Assembly: GCF_900475275.1 (NCBI RefSeq)
Contig: NZ_LS483364.1
Span: 682,001 to 746,000, forward strand
Length of the DNA stretch: 64,000 bases
Direction: 5' to 3'
Source of the DNA: Streptococcus sanguinis
Lineage (GTDB): Bacteria; Bacillota; Bacilli; Lactobacillales; Streptococcaceae
Shown: positions 10,085 to 18,830 of the stretch, one piece after another
How the letters are laid out: each line of letters begins with the position of its first letter
How positions within the stretch are numbered: the stretch's first letter is position 1
Made by a program: the position numbers and the translations under genes
The notes under the pieces: model-generated
What the model was told of the DNA's origin: nothing
Databases searched by the model: none
What the model saw: only the letters and a program-made list of their open reading frames with translations

Positions 10085-11281
10085 TTATTTAAATTTAAAG
10101 CCTTCATAGACCAGATCTGCTTTAGGATTGGTCTTTTTAAATTCGTTGGCTAGCTTCTCCATCATCTTGACAGGGCCGCACATGAAGACGGTGGTTTGGT
10201 TATCCAGAGGATAATTCTTGAAGTCTAAATAGCCGGAGACCTTGCTATCGACCAAATGAAGATCAAACAACGGATTCTTGGCTGCATAGTCCTTGAGTAG
10301 GTCTAGGTAAACAGCATTTTCTGCTCCGGTATAAGCATAGTAGAAGCTGACTGGACGATTCAGATTAGGATTTTCTCGGATATAGGAGATGAAGGGCGTA
10401 ATGCCAATCCCACCAGCAATCCAGATTTGTTTTTCCTGCCCTTGGTCCAGAATCATGTGACCATAAGCTCGGTCAATGGAGACCTTGGTTCCCTCTTGGA
10501 TCTTGTCATAAAGTTTCTTAGTGTGATCGCCAGAGTTCTTGATAGTAAAGTAGACGATATTGTCATGGCCGCCAGAGATAGAGAAAGGATGTGGCGCTTT
10601 TTCAAATCCTTCTTGGAAAATCTTGACGAAGGCAAACTGACCGTACTGATAGTCTAGCTTTTGACTGAGTTGGATTTTCAACTCCACGGTATCGTGGTTC
10701 AGTCGTTTGACCTGCAGGATTTTCCCCAGATGGCGAAAGGCCAAACTTTGATAGAGGAAGATGATGTAAAAGCCAGAAGCTAAACCTATGATAGCGTAGA
10801 ATCCGACTACGAAACCTAGTAAGGTCGGTGTTAGGAGTCGACCGCCCATCAGCATATAGGCGTGGAAGAGACCAAAGATATAGGCCAAATAAACAAAGCG
10901 GTGAATCCAGCGCCAAGCCTCATATTTGATGTGCTTGCCAAGATAGGCCACTAGAACAATACTGACAAAGAGATAGATGCCAACATTTCCAAGCTGGGCT
11001 GCTAAATGAGAGCCCCAGAGACTGCCACCCATGGCAACATTGTGGAGAGCAAGCAGGACGACGGAAAAGATAGCTGTAAACTTATGATAAGCATACATCT
11101 TTTCGATGCCATTGAACCATTTTTCCAATAGGACGTTCCGAGTCGCAAGTAAAAAGGTCAGCGAAAGGGTAGTCAAGGCCAGACCAGGTACGATAAAGTT
11201 GGTCATCCCAGCTGAAGCCCAAGCATAGATGGTCAGGATTATGCTGATAGCGATAAGGGCGATTCCTTTGATAGATTTCAT
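10085..11281 (-). CDS. Ferric-reductase-like flavocytochrome / ferredoxin reductase-type oxidoreductase
   Basis: A 398-residue membrane oxidoreductase. The N-terminal half (about residues 1-190) has six or so membrane segments, with paired histidines in MYAYHKFTAIFS, VLLALHNVAMG, WRWIHRFVYL and GLFHAYML that could ligate heme. A FAD-binding beta-barrel with HPFSISGG follows, then a NAD(P)-binding domain with GGIGITPFIS and FMCGPVKMMEKL. The ATG at 11281 was chosen because AAAGGAAA precedes it; an upstream ATG adds nine residues. It probably moves electrons from NAD(P)H across the membrane; the acceptor (iron, oxygen, quinone) is not evident. The gene is monocistronic. Confidence 0.85.
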   Translation of the reverse strand: MKSIKGIALIAISIILTIYAWASAGMTNFIVPGLALTTLSLTFLLATRNVLLEKWFNGIEKMYAYHKFTAIFSVVLLALHNVAMGGSLWGSHLAAQLGNVGIYLFVSIVLVAYLGKHIKYEAWRWIHRFVYLAYIFGLFHAYMLMGGRLLTPTLLGFVVGFYAIIGLASGFYIIFLYQSLAFRHLGKILQVKRLNHDTVELKIQLSQKLDYQYGQFAFVKIFQEGFEKAPHPFSISGGHDNIVYFTIKNSGDHTKKLYDKIQEGTKVSIDRAYGHMILDQGQEKQIWIAGGIGITPFISYIRENPNLNRPVSFYYAYTGAENAVYLDLLKDYAAKNPLFDLHLVDSKVSGYLDFKNYPLDNQTTVFMCGPVKMMEKLANEFKKTNPKADLVYEGFKFK

Positions 11282-11345
11282 GATGGTTTCCTTTCTGGTT
11301 TTTATCACTACTTAGTTGTAAATGGATTTGTTACATTCTAACAAA

Positions 11346-11376
11346 GAAAAAACAAGCTGTCAAGATAAGAGCTTGT
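11346..11376 (-). terminator. Terminator of the DUF2974 gene
   Basis: AAACAAGCT pairs with AGCTTGTTT around an 11-nt loop. On the minus strand it is followed by a run of T, in the correct place to end the gene at 11440-12654. Confidence 0.6.
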
Positions 11377-11439
11377 TTCGTTTTTGGTATGGATAGGTCA
11401 AGTCTTCCGTTAGCCAAGCTATAGAAGAGAGTTGTGATT

Positions 11440-12654
11440 TTACTCTTGAACCTCTGAGGCAGTGTCTTCCTCTTTGTCAGTCTCAGACTGGCCGAAAGGC
11501 AACTGCTTACTCCAGCGTGATAGGTTTTCTCGGATATCCTTGCCAATAGCAGAAGGCTTAGGCAAGCTAATGGAGTCTTTCCAGCTTTGGACACGCATAT
11601 CCAGTAGGAGCTTGGACAAGCGCAGCAGCATGTCACGTTCTTGGTCTGTAAGAGATTGAGCATTTTTCAGGATATCAAGGACTTTGTTAAAGTTTTCAAC
11701 ATTGGACAGTTCGTCGACAGACTGAATACCAGCATCCAAAATCAGTCCGAAAAAGAGGTCGAAAAAATCTTTAAGTTCTTCATCTGAAACGGTGCTCACC
11801 CAATTTTTAAACGTTTTGTCTATCTGCAGGCTCTCTGCATCTAGTGTATCCAGCAATAGGAAAGAGTCTCCCTTGATTTTCCATGAAAAGGTATCGTGCT
11901 GGGCAAAGCCGCCGATAGCACTGCTTTTGACAATCCTTGCTTCCTTAGGTGTTTCCAGCATCATGCCGACGATAGAGTTCTGAGGCAGGTAGCGTTTCAT
12001 CCTTTCAACCATGGCCTGATAGCCATCGCTTTCGGTGACAGAGTGATTGAGACCGGGAGAGTCATAACTGTAGATGGCTTTAATGCGGTCTTGAAGCGAT
12101 GCTTCCATCTGACTGGCTGCATAAGAAGCTAGATTTCCCCCTTTGGAATGGCCGGTTAGGATAAAGTTACCGGGCAGATTTTCTAAGGCCTTCTGCAGGT
12201 AGCGGGCGGCCATTTTCTGAGCAGGGATCTGATCCATATAGGTCATGTGGAAGTCTTCCTTCCAGCCGACAATGGAGTCGTCCGTACCGCGAAAGACCAG
12301 AACATAGGTATCAGGCTTGATTTTGAAAATCAAGGCAGCGAATTGCTTCTGGATATCTTGGTCAACGTCATTGACATAGCCCATCAGTTTTAGATTTTTA
12401 AAGCGTGTAGAGGATGCGGCCAAATCTAGCAGTTTCAGTCGGTTTTTGCTGACCATCATGGAGAGGTCGCGCGGTACTTGATCGGCCAAATCCAGCAGCC
12501 GGCAGTCGCAGTAGGGGGACATGTCCTTGTGCACCAGCTGGTCAAAAGGCAAGTAGGTTAGCTCTGTCAGGATTAGCAGATCCAGTTCATTGAAAGGTTT
12601 ATCATAAATGCTGTCATGCTGGACTTCTTCAAGGTAAGTAAGAATATTGCTCAT
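11440..12654 (-). CDS. DUF2974 (Mbeg1-like) putative alpha/beta hydrolase
   Basis: A 404-residue soluble protein with a lipase-like nucleophile elbow GHSKGGN (about residue 168) after the VLVFRGTDDSIVGWKEDF segment seen in DUF2974/lipase class 3 proteins. The remainder is helical, with an acidic C-terminus. GGAGAT precedes the ATG. The substrate is unknown. A candidate catalytic His or Asp cannot be fixed without a structure. Confidence 0.8.
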   Translation of the reverse strand: MSNILTYLEEVQHDSIYDKPFNELDLLILTELTYLPFDQLVHKDMSPYCDCRLLDLADQVPRDLSMMVSKNRLKLLDLAASSTRFKNLKLMGYVNDVDQDIQKQFAALIFKIKPDTYVLVFRGTDDSIVGWKEDFHMTYMDQIPAQKMAARYLQKALENLPGNFILTGHSKGGNLASYAASQMEASLQDRIKAIYSYDSPGLNHSVTESDGYQAMVERMKRYLPQNSIVGMMLETPKEARIVKSSAIGGFAQHDTFSWKIKGDSFLLLDTLDAESLQIDKTFKNWVSTVSDEELKDFFDLFFGLILDAGIQSVDELSNVENFNKVLDILKNAQSLTDQERDMLLRLSKLLLDMRVQSWKDSISLPKPSAIGKDIRENLSRWSKQLPFGQSETDKEEDTASEVQE

Positions 12655-12769
12655 GTTTTATCTCCAATTTCTACTAGTTAGTATAGCATATTTTTCTGAT
12701 AGAATTTCTCTTTTCCAGAAAAATCCTACCTTAGACTGAGGATGATAAACAAGCAAGCGCATTTTTTGG

Positions 12770-12775
12770 TATAAT
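12770..12775 (+). promoter_or_regulatory. -10 element of the bceRS-type operon
   Basis: TATAAT preceded by TGG (extended -10), 28 nt before the response-regulator start. No BceR-type box is visible here, so the sensor operon appears not to share the repeated compound promoter. Confidence 0.55.
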
Positions 12776-12803
12776 GTTACTAGCAAGCAATCGGGAGGGA
12801 AAG

Positions 12804-13490
12804 ATGCACAAGATTTTACTAGTAGAAGATGATCCAGTCATTCGTCAGATGATTAAGAAAATGCTGGAACAGTGGGGCTTTCAGGTAGTGGCAGTCGAGG
12901 ACTTTATGGATGTGCTGACTGTCTTTGTCCGAGAGGAGCCGCATTTGGTACTGATGGATATCGGCCTGCCCTTGTTTAACGGCTATCACTGGTGTCAGGA
13001 AATCCGCAAGATTTCAACGGTGCCTATCATGTTTCTGTCTTCCCGTGATCAGTCCATGGACATTGTCATGGCTATCAATATGGGGGCAGATGACTATGTG
13101 ACCAAGCCTTTTGACAACAATGTCTTTCTGGCTAAAGTTCAGGGCTTGCTGCGCCGTTCCTATGAATTTGGAAATGACCAAAGTCTCTTGGAGCACCAAG
13201 GTGTCATTCTCAATCTCAAGTCAACAGATCTGGTCTTTGATGGGAAAGTGGTGACCTTGACAAAGAACGAATTTCAGATTTTACGGGTTCTCTTCGAGCA
13301 TTCTGATGGTATCGTGGCGCGTGATGACCTGATGAAGGAACTCTGGAACAGTGACTTTTTCATTGATGACAATACCCTATCGGTCAATGTCGCTCGCCTG
13401 CGTAAGAAGCTTGAAGAGCACGGACTGAAAAACTTCATCGAAACCAAAAAAGGAATAGGATACGGTCTCATCAATGGACACACAGGATAA
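12804..13490 (+). CDS. BceR/GraR-type response regulator
   Basis: A 228-residue OmpR-family response regulator. The receiver domain (about 1-115) has EDD acidic residues, the phosphoacceptor Asp52 in VLMDIGLP, and the TKPF lysine. The C-terminal winged-helix domain has the LTKNEFQIL and VNVARLRKKLEE segments. The start at 12804 follows GGGAGGGAAAG; the 10-residue longer form lacks one. It overlaps the kinase gene by 17 nt. It is likely the regulator that binds the five repeated ACAAAA-N-TGTAA promoters in this window (inference). Confidence 0.9.
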   Translation: MHKILLVEDDPVIRQMIKKMLEQWGFQVVAVEDFMDVLTVFVREEPHLVLMDIGLPLFNGYHWCQEIRKISTVPIMFLSSRDQSMDIVMAINMGADDYVTKPFDNNVFLAKVQGLLRRSYEFGNDQSLLEHQGVILNLKSTDLVFDGKVVTLTKNEFQILRVLFEHSDGIVARDDLMKELWNSDFFIDDNTLSVNVARLRKKLEEHGLKNFIETKKGIGYGLINGHTG

Positions 13491-14454
13491 ATTTTTCTTT
13501 CTTAAGTCTTACCTTTATTCGCGTCGATTTTTTCTAGCTCTGTTGATTCTGCTGCTAGGCTTTATTCTGATCTTTGCCTTTGTCTTTGATGCTTACCGCA
13601 GTCTGCTAGAATATGTCGCGCTCTTGCTGTCTTTTCTGTCTTTCTTGTTTATCGGAGCAGATGCTTGGACGTCCTATAAGGCTTATCGCAGCCAGAAGCT
13701 GCAGGTCTCTGCTCAGGCTCAGACTCCTCTAGAAAAGCTCTTGCAGGAAAGGGTGGAGGAGCTGGAGTACGAACAGAAGAATCAGCTCTTGGTTGAGCAG
13801 GAGAAATACAATGATTTGCTGGACTACTATACTCTGTGGGTTCATCAAGTCAAGACACCCATTGCTGCCAGCTCACTCTTAATTGGAGATTTGAAGGATA
13901 AGGAAGCCAAGTCTCAGCTAGAGCAGGAGCTCTTTAAGATCGAGTCCTACGTTCATCTGGTGCTTCAGTACCTCCGTCTGGAAAGCTTCCATGATGATCT
14001 AGTTCTGAAGCAGGAAAATCTGGCTGATTTGGTCAGGGAAGTAGTTAAGAAATATGCCCTTTTCTTTATTCAGCAAGGACTCAGCCTCAATCTTCATGAT
14101 CTAGACCACACGATTGTCACTGATAAAAAGTGGTTTCTAGTGATTTTGGAGCAGGTCCTGTCCAATAGTCTTAAATACACCAAAGAAGGCAGCATAGAGA
14201 TTTATTTTCATGAGGACAGACTCTACATCAAGGACACGGGTCTGGGCATTCAAAATGCTGATTTGCTGCGGGTTTTTGAGCGCGGTTTCTCAGGTTACAA
14301 CGGTCGTTTGACCCAGCAGTCCTCAGGCTTAGGTCTTTATCTGTCCAAGAAAATTGCTGACCAGCTGGGACACAAGATTGCTATAGACTCTCAAGTTGGT
14401 CAGGGAACGACGGTTTCCATCGCCTTTCCTGAGAAGAAATTGATCTTTGAGTAG
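13474..14454 (+). CDS. BceS-type intramembrane-sensing histidine kinase
   Basis: A 326-residue kinase with two membrane helices (about 19-38 and 44-62) separated by only a few residues, the hallmark of intramembrane-sensing BceS/GraS kinases that detect peptide antibiotics through a BceAB exporter. The phosphoacceptor is His124 in WVHQVKTPIA. The catalytic domain shows the N-box (EQVLSNSLKYT), DTGLGI and SGLGLYLSKKIA. It is translationally coupled to the response regulator. Confidence 0.9.
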   Translation: MDTQDKFFFLKSYLYSRRFFLALLILLLGFILIFAFVFDAYRSLLEYVALLLSFLSFLFIGADAWTSYKAYRSQKLQVSAQAQTPLEKLLQERVEELEYEQKNQLLVEQEKYNDLLDYYTLWVHQVKTPIAASSLLIGDLKDKEAKSQLEQELFKIESYVHLVLQYLRLESFHDDLVLKQENLADLVREVVKKYALFFIQQGLSLNLHDLDHTIVTDKKWFLVILEQVLSNSLKYTKEGSIEIYFHEDRLYIKDTGLGIQNADLLRVFERGFSGYNGRLTQQSSGLGLYLSKKIADQLGHKIAIDSQVGQGTTVSIAFPEKKLIFE

Positions 14455-14465
14455 GAGGAAGAAAG

Positions 14466-14846
14466 TTGCTAGTAGTGGTTTATGATAGTCTGACTGGTTT
14501 GGGCAAGAAGTTTGCTAAAAGTCTGGGGTTGCCTAGCCAGTCAGTCTGGAAAAAGCTGGAGGGACCCTGTATTTTAGTCAGCAGAAATAGCGGAGCAGGG
14601 CAGATTCCGTGGACGACCAAGCGCTTCATCAGAAAGTATAAGCATCTAATCAAAGGCTTTGTCATCAATGGCAATCAGAAGCGTTATCCGCGGACCTTTT
14701 GTGGGGCAACGGATAAGATAGTGGAGCAATACGGCCTCCGCCATATTCGTAACATAGAGGGCTCTGGAACGGAAGCAGACCGACAAGCGGTCAAAGGCTT
14801 TTTAGAACAGTTGCAGACAGATGAAAATTCTCATAAAAGTCACTAG
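14466..14846 (+). CDS. NrdI-like flavodoxin, copy 1
   Basis: A 126-residue NrdI-family protein with the FMN-loop region VVVYDSLTGLGKKFA, the SRNSGAGQIPWTTKRFI loop and TFCGATDKIVEQYG. NrdI proteins are flavodoxins that assemble the dimanganese-tyrosyl cofactor of class Ib ribonucleotide reductase. The start is TTG (14466) after TAGGAGGA. It follows the kinase gene by 11 nt, not nrdE/nrdF, so the role may be different. A paralogue lies at 23800. The assignment to the family is good; the function is inferred. Confidence 0.75.
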   Translation: MLVVVYDSLTGLGKKFAKSLGLPSQSVWKKLEGPCILVSRNSGAGQIPWTTKRFIRKYKHLIKGFVINGNQKRYPRTFCGATDKIVEQYGLRHIRNIEGSGTEADRQAVKGFLEQLQTDENSHKSH

Positions 14847-14890
14847 GTTTTGAGCTATTTTAGGTAGATGCTTTGCATGATTTTTAAAAG

Positions 14891-14964
14891 TGACAAAATT
14901 GTAAGAATAAAACTAGCAAATGAAAGGTTAGGTTATGGTACCGGCCTTTCTTTTTTATTATCAT
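14891..14964 (+). promoter_or_regulatory. BceR-type compound promoter, site A (traX)
   Basis: TGACAAAATTGTAAG (14891-14905), AATGAAAG (14919-14926), TTATGG (14933-14938), exactly 20 nt, then TATCAT (14959-14964). It shares its order and spacing with four other sites in the window and lies upstream of the TraX-family gene. Confidence 0.75.
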
Positions 14965-14994
14965 AGAGGCAAGAAATAAGAAGGAGACAGAAAA

Positions 14995-15750
14995 ATGAAA
15001 TCAAAAGGTATAAATGCTTTTCAGTTGAAGCTCTTCATGGCATTTCTTATGGTTTTTGACCACATCAGCCAGATACCGGGGCTGGTGCCGGATGGCTGGG
15101 ATGGCATCTTGCATGCCCTAACTCGCTGTGTCGGAGCAGCATTTGCCTTCATGGCAGTGGAAGGCTTTCTCCACACTCGCAACCGTCTGGCTTACAATAT
15201 GCGGCTCTTCTTTTGGGCAGCCCTGATGCAGACAGGAAACTGTATCCTGACGCTTCTCTTTCAGGAGAAGGGCATTTACCTCACTCACAACATCTTCCTG
15301 ACCTTGGCCTGCGGGGTCCTCATGCTGAGTCTTTTCTTTGGCTTTTCTGACAATGGCGGAGCTGCTAAGGATAGGAAGTCTGGTTTGCGGATAGCGGCAG
15401 GAGTATTAGTCTTGCTGGCCGGGCTTCTCTTTAGCGAAGGCGGCATGGCTCTGCTTCCTTTCATGCTCTTGACCTACCTTTTTAGAAATCAAGTCTTTTT
15501 CAGAAACTTGTTTTATGTAGTTTGGGCGGGAGTTCTCTTTGCCATGAGTATTCAAATTTATCCAACCTTGCAGGACACGCTATCAATGCTGCTCTATAAT
15601 TCAGACTGGCTCTTTATCAGTGCTCTTCCTCTCTTGCACTTCTATAATGGTGAGCGAGGATCCAGCAGCAAGTGGAGCAAATATTTCTTCTATATTTTCT
15701 ATCCAGCCCACCTTTGGCTAATTGCTTTGATTGCCTTTTGTGTAAAATAA
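14995..15750 (+). CDS. TraX-family integral membrane protein
   Basis: A 251-residue polytopic membrane protein (about seven or eight segments) with the TraX-family N-terminus (INAFQLKLFMAFLMVFDHI) and the TRCVGAAFAFMAVEGFLHTRN motif. The family is related to acyltransferase-like membrane proteins; F-plasmid TraX acetylates pilin. Here it has its own BceR-type promoter and sits between the sensor operon and bceAB, so a modification of envelope components during peptide-antibiotic stress is plausible (inference). AAGGAGACAG precedes the ATG. Confidence 0.85.
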   Translation: MKSKGINAFQLKLFMAFLMVFDHISQIPGLVPDGWDGILHALTRCVGAAFAFMAVEGFLHTRNRLAYNMRLFFWAALMQTGNCILTLLFQEKGIYLTHNIFLTLACGVLMLSLFFGFSDNGGAAKDRKSGLRIAAGVLVLLAGLLFSEGGMALLPFMLLTYLFRNQVFFRNLFYVVWAGVLFAMSIQIYPTLQDTLSMLLYNSDWLFISALPLLHFYNGERGSSSKWSKYFFYIFYPAHLWLIALIAFCVK

Positions 15751-15763
15751 AGCCCATCTCATC

Positions 15764-15836
15764 TTACAAAAGTGTAAGATTGCACTTTAAAATGTAAGCT
15801 TAGGTTATGGCAGGGTGGTTGGTATTGAGATAAAAT
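15764..15836 (+). promoter_or_regulatory. BceR-type compound promoter, site B (bceAB copy 1)
   Basis: TTACAAAAGTGTAAG (15764-15778), AATGTAAG (15791-15798), TTATGG (15805-15810), 20 nt, TAAAAT (15831-15836). It lies 83 nt before the first BceA-type ATPase gene. Confidence 0.8.
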
Positions 15837-15919
15837 AGACTTATCAATTAGGAGGCAGTTCATAAATACTGCTAAAAGCAGGGCTTTGATAGGTGCCTGC
15901 TAGACAGAAAGGAAGCAAG

Positions 15920-16699
15920 ATGACATTATTAGACGTACAGCACGTGAAAAAGATTTATAAAACCCGCTTTCAGGGCAGCCAAGTAGAGGCACTGAAGGAC
16001 ATTCACTTTACAGTAGAAAAAGGCGAATATGTCGCCATCATGGGTGAGTCAGGCTCTGGGAAATCCACCCTGCTCAACATCCTAGCCATGCTGGACAAGC
16101 CAACTGAGGGCCGCGTCTTTCTCAACGGAACTGACACGGCAACCATCAAAAACAGTCAGGCTTCCAGCTTCCGTAGGGAGAAATTAGGTTTTGTCTTTCA
16201 GGATTTCAATCTGCTGGATACCCTGTCGGTCAAGGATAATATTCTCCTGCCACTGGTGCTCTCTCGCCGTCCCATTACCGAGATGATGCAAAAGCTGGTC
16301 ACAACCTGCAACGAGCTGGGGATTAACAAGCTGCAAGAGAAGTTTCCTTATGAGATTTCCGGTGGCCAGAAGCAACGGGTTGCAGTAGCTCGAGCCATCA
16401 TCACAGATCCTGAGATTCTGCTGGCGGATGAGCCGACGGGAGCCTTGGATTCCAAATCTTCAGCAGCCCTGTTGGATGTCTTTGACGACATCAATGCCCG
16501 CGGTCAAACCATTCTCATGGTGACCCACTCAACTGCAGCGGCTAGCCGGGCCAAGCGGGTGCTCTTTATCAAGGATGGGATTCTCTACAACCAAATCTTC
16601 CGTGGTGACAAGACCGAGCGGCAGATGTTCCAAGAGATTTCTGATACTCTGACAGTTATGGCAAGTGAGGTGGGCAATTATGTTCAAACTAACGAGTAA
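15920..16699 (+). CDS. BceA-type ABC transporter ATP-binding protein, copy 1
   Basis: A 259-residue ATPase of the MacB/LolD-like branch used by peptide-antibiotic exporters. Walker A is GESGSGKST, the signature motif ISGGQKQRVAVARAI, and Walker B ILLADEPTGALD. The start at 15920 follows AAAGGAAGCAAG. Its last 20 nt overlap bceB. It is nearly identical to the copy at 33907, differing mainly at one Thr/Ile and in the final residues (GNYVQTNE here, KD there). Confidence 0.93.
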   Translation: MTLLDVQHVKKIYKTRFQGSQVEALKDIHFTVEKGEYVAIMGESGSGKSTLLNILAMLDKPTEGRVFLNGTDTATIKNSQASSFRREKLGFVFQDFNLLDTLSVKDNILLPLVLSRRPITEMMQKLVTTCNELGINKLQEKFPYEISGGQKQRVAVARAIITDPEILLADEPTGALDSKSSAALLDVFDDINARGQTILMVTHSTAAASRAKRVLFIKDGILYNQIFRGDKTERQMFQEISDTLTVMASEVGNYVQTNE

Positions 16700-18680
16700 A
16701 CTAGCTTTGTCCAATCTGGTTAAAAATCGCAGTTTGTATTATCCATTTGCTTTGGCGACGGTACTTGCAACAGCAATTTTGTATAGTTTTGTCTCACTAG
16801 CTTATAGCCCCAATATGGAGACCTCTTATGGCGGTTCGGCAGCTCGCATGACCTTGCAGTTTGGCATTCATGTCATTCAGATTGCCGTCCTTATCCTCAT
16901 TACCTATGCTAATAGCTTCGTCATGAAAAACCGCTCCCGAGAGTTGGGAGTCTATAGTCTGTTGGGCATGGAGAAAAAGCATCTGCTAGTCATGACCTTC
17001 TTTGAACTCTGTGTTTTTTATCTAGCTACAGTTGGTCTGGGTATCTTGTCTGGCCTAGCTTTAGATAAGATGCTCTACGTAGTTCTTTTGAAATTGATGG
17101 GAATGCCGGCAGTTCTTGCCTCAACCTTCCAATGGCAGAATGTCTGGATGACTCTAGCTAGTCTGGGTGTTGCTTTTGCGGTGATTTTGTTGCTCAACTC
17201 TACGCGCCTTCTACGCTATAGCTCTCTTAACCTAATGAAAGAAAAGAAAGCAGGCGAGAAGAAGGGACGATTCCTTTTTCTGCAAACCTTGCTGGGTCTC
17301 CTGCTCATGGGTGTGGCTTATTATATGGCTTTGACCGTTACCAAGCCTGTCGCTGCTATCGGCAATTTCTTTATAGCTGTGATCATGGTTATCCTAGCAA
17401 CCTATCTGCTTTTTAATGCAGGGTCAATTACACTATTGAAATTTCTCAAAAAGCGCAAAGGCTACTACTATAAAACGCAGAATTTCATTTCTGTTTCCAA
17501 TCTCATCTCGCGGATGCGTAAAAATGCAGCAGGATTGGCAACTATCTCCATTCTATCTACCATGCTCCTTGTGACTCTGGTAGGTACAATCAATATCTAT
17601 GTTGGAGGTCAGGATTATATTACTACCTTGCATCCGAAGGATTATAATGTCAGTATCGTCTTGCCGAAATCGACCGATCAGAAGGAGGCTTTGTTGGACA
17701 AGGTTCAGCAAGTGGCTCAGGACTCAGGTCTGAAGAAGCCAAGCTATACTACCTATCTCTACCAATCAGCCTTCATTACGAAACTGGCTGGTAATGATGT
17801 GACAGTTCCAATGCAAAGAGAGCTGGAGTCGGATACAAGTATCTTGACCAAGTCTGCCGGCACGATTACAGTTATCAATCGTCAGGATTATGAAAAAATG
17901 ACAGGGGAAAAGATAGACTTGGCAGACGATGAAACCCTAGTTTACGGGAAAAATATTTCCTTAAACAAGGACAAGCCACTCCGAGTGAATGGCAAGGACT
18001 GGAAGATTAAGCAGCTTTTATCGTCAAATTTCACGCATGGGGAAATCCCTAATCCAAACGATGTAACCATGGAACAGGGGCTCTATATGGTGGTCAATGA
18101 TAGCAAAGAGGTTAATCTCGATGTGGATCATTTCTACTACATTGGAGTTGCTTCAGAGACTAAGGGCAGTAAAAAGTTTGTCGAGCAAGTCCAACTGGGG
18201 TTGAGGGACACTTTGGATCAGGAACAAGCTCAAGATGGTAGCTTCGCAATGGCTAGTGACCGTTATAGTGCAGAAAAGAGCTATCAAGAACTTACTGGAA
18301 CTTTGCTCTTCATTGGTGTCTTCCTCTCCGTTATCTTCCTTCTAGGAGCCGTTCTCGTGATTTACTATAAGCAAATCTCTGAAGGCTATGAAGACCGAGA
18401 TGGCTTTATCATCTTGCAAAAAGTTGGTTTAGATGAAAAGCAGACTAGAAGTACCATTCGCAAGCAGATTTTGACTGTTTTCTTCCTACCTCTCATCTTT
18501 GCTTTTCTACATGTAGCAGCGGTCTTTCACATGTTGCGCTTGATAGTTGCCCTACTAGGTGTGACCAATCTTCCTCTTTTGATTCAGACAACACTTGCAA
18601 CTTGCGGAGTCTTCCTCCTGACCTATATTTTAGTTTTCTTACTGACTTCACGCAGTTACCGCAAGATTGTCGCCCGCTAA
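16680..18680 (+). CDS. BceB-type ABC transporter permease, copy 1
   Basis: A 666-residue permease of the FtsX/BceB family. It has about ten membrane segments, with a large extracellular domain (about residues 310-530) between segments 7 and 8 that normally recognises bacitracin or lantibiotic complexes and signals to BceS. The conserved C-terminal segment YYKQISEGYEDRDGFIILQKVG is present. The true start is the ATG at 16680, overlapping bceA by 20 nt. A strong terminator follows. The sensory domain is quite different from that of the second copy, implying a different ligand. Confidence 0.92.
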   Translation: MFKLTSKLALSNLVKNRSLYYPFALATVLATAILYSFVSLAYSPNMETSYGGSAARMTLQFGIHVIQIAVLILITYANSFVMKNRSRELGVYSLLGMEKKHLLVMTFFELCVFYLATVGLGILSGLALDKMLYVVLLKLMGMPAVLASTFQWQNVWMTLASLGVAFAVILLLNSTRLLRYSSLNLMKEKKAGEKKGRFLFLQTLLGLLLMGVAYYMALTVTKPVAAIGNFFIAVIMVILATYLLFNAGSITLLKFLKKRKGYYYKTQNFISVSNLISRMRKNAAGLATISILSTMLLVTLVGTINIYVGGQDYITTLHPKDYNVSIVLPKSTDQKEALLDKVQQVAQDSGLKKPSYTTYLYQSAFITKLAGNDVTVPMQRELESDTSILTKSAGTITVINRQDYEKMTGEKIDLADDETLVYGKNISLNKDKPLRVNGKDWKIKQLLSSNFTHGEIPNPNDVTMEQGLYMVVNDSKEVNLDVDHFYYIGVASETKGSKKFVEQVQLGLRDTLDQEQAQDGSFAMASDRYSAEKSYQELTGTLLFIGVFLSVIFLLGAVLVIYYKQISEGYEDRDGFIILQKVGLDEKQTRSTIRKQILTVFFLPLIFAFLHVAAVFHMLRLIVALLGVTNLPLLIQTTLATCGVFLLTYILVFLLTSRSYRKIVAR

Positions 18681-18684
18681 GAGC

Positions 18685-18714
18685 AAATCCCCGACCAGAG
18701 GTCGGGGATTTTTT
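18685..18714 (+). terminator. Terminator of bceAB copy 1
   Basis: AAATCCCCGACC pairs perfectly with GGTCGGGGATTT around AGA, followed by T residues. Confidence 0.92.
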
Positions 18715-18830
18715 GATGTCTGGATTTTCACCTCTCATCTCCCTCGTTTTACCGCTTGTCCAAAAAGCCGAGATTTTTCAAAAAAGACTTGCTATCATAG
18801 TCTCAGAAGTAAAGAAAAGGAGAAAAGATC

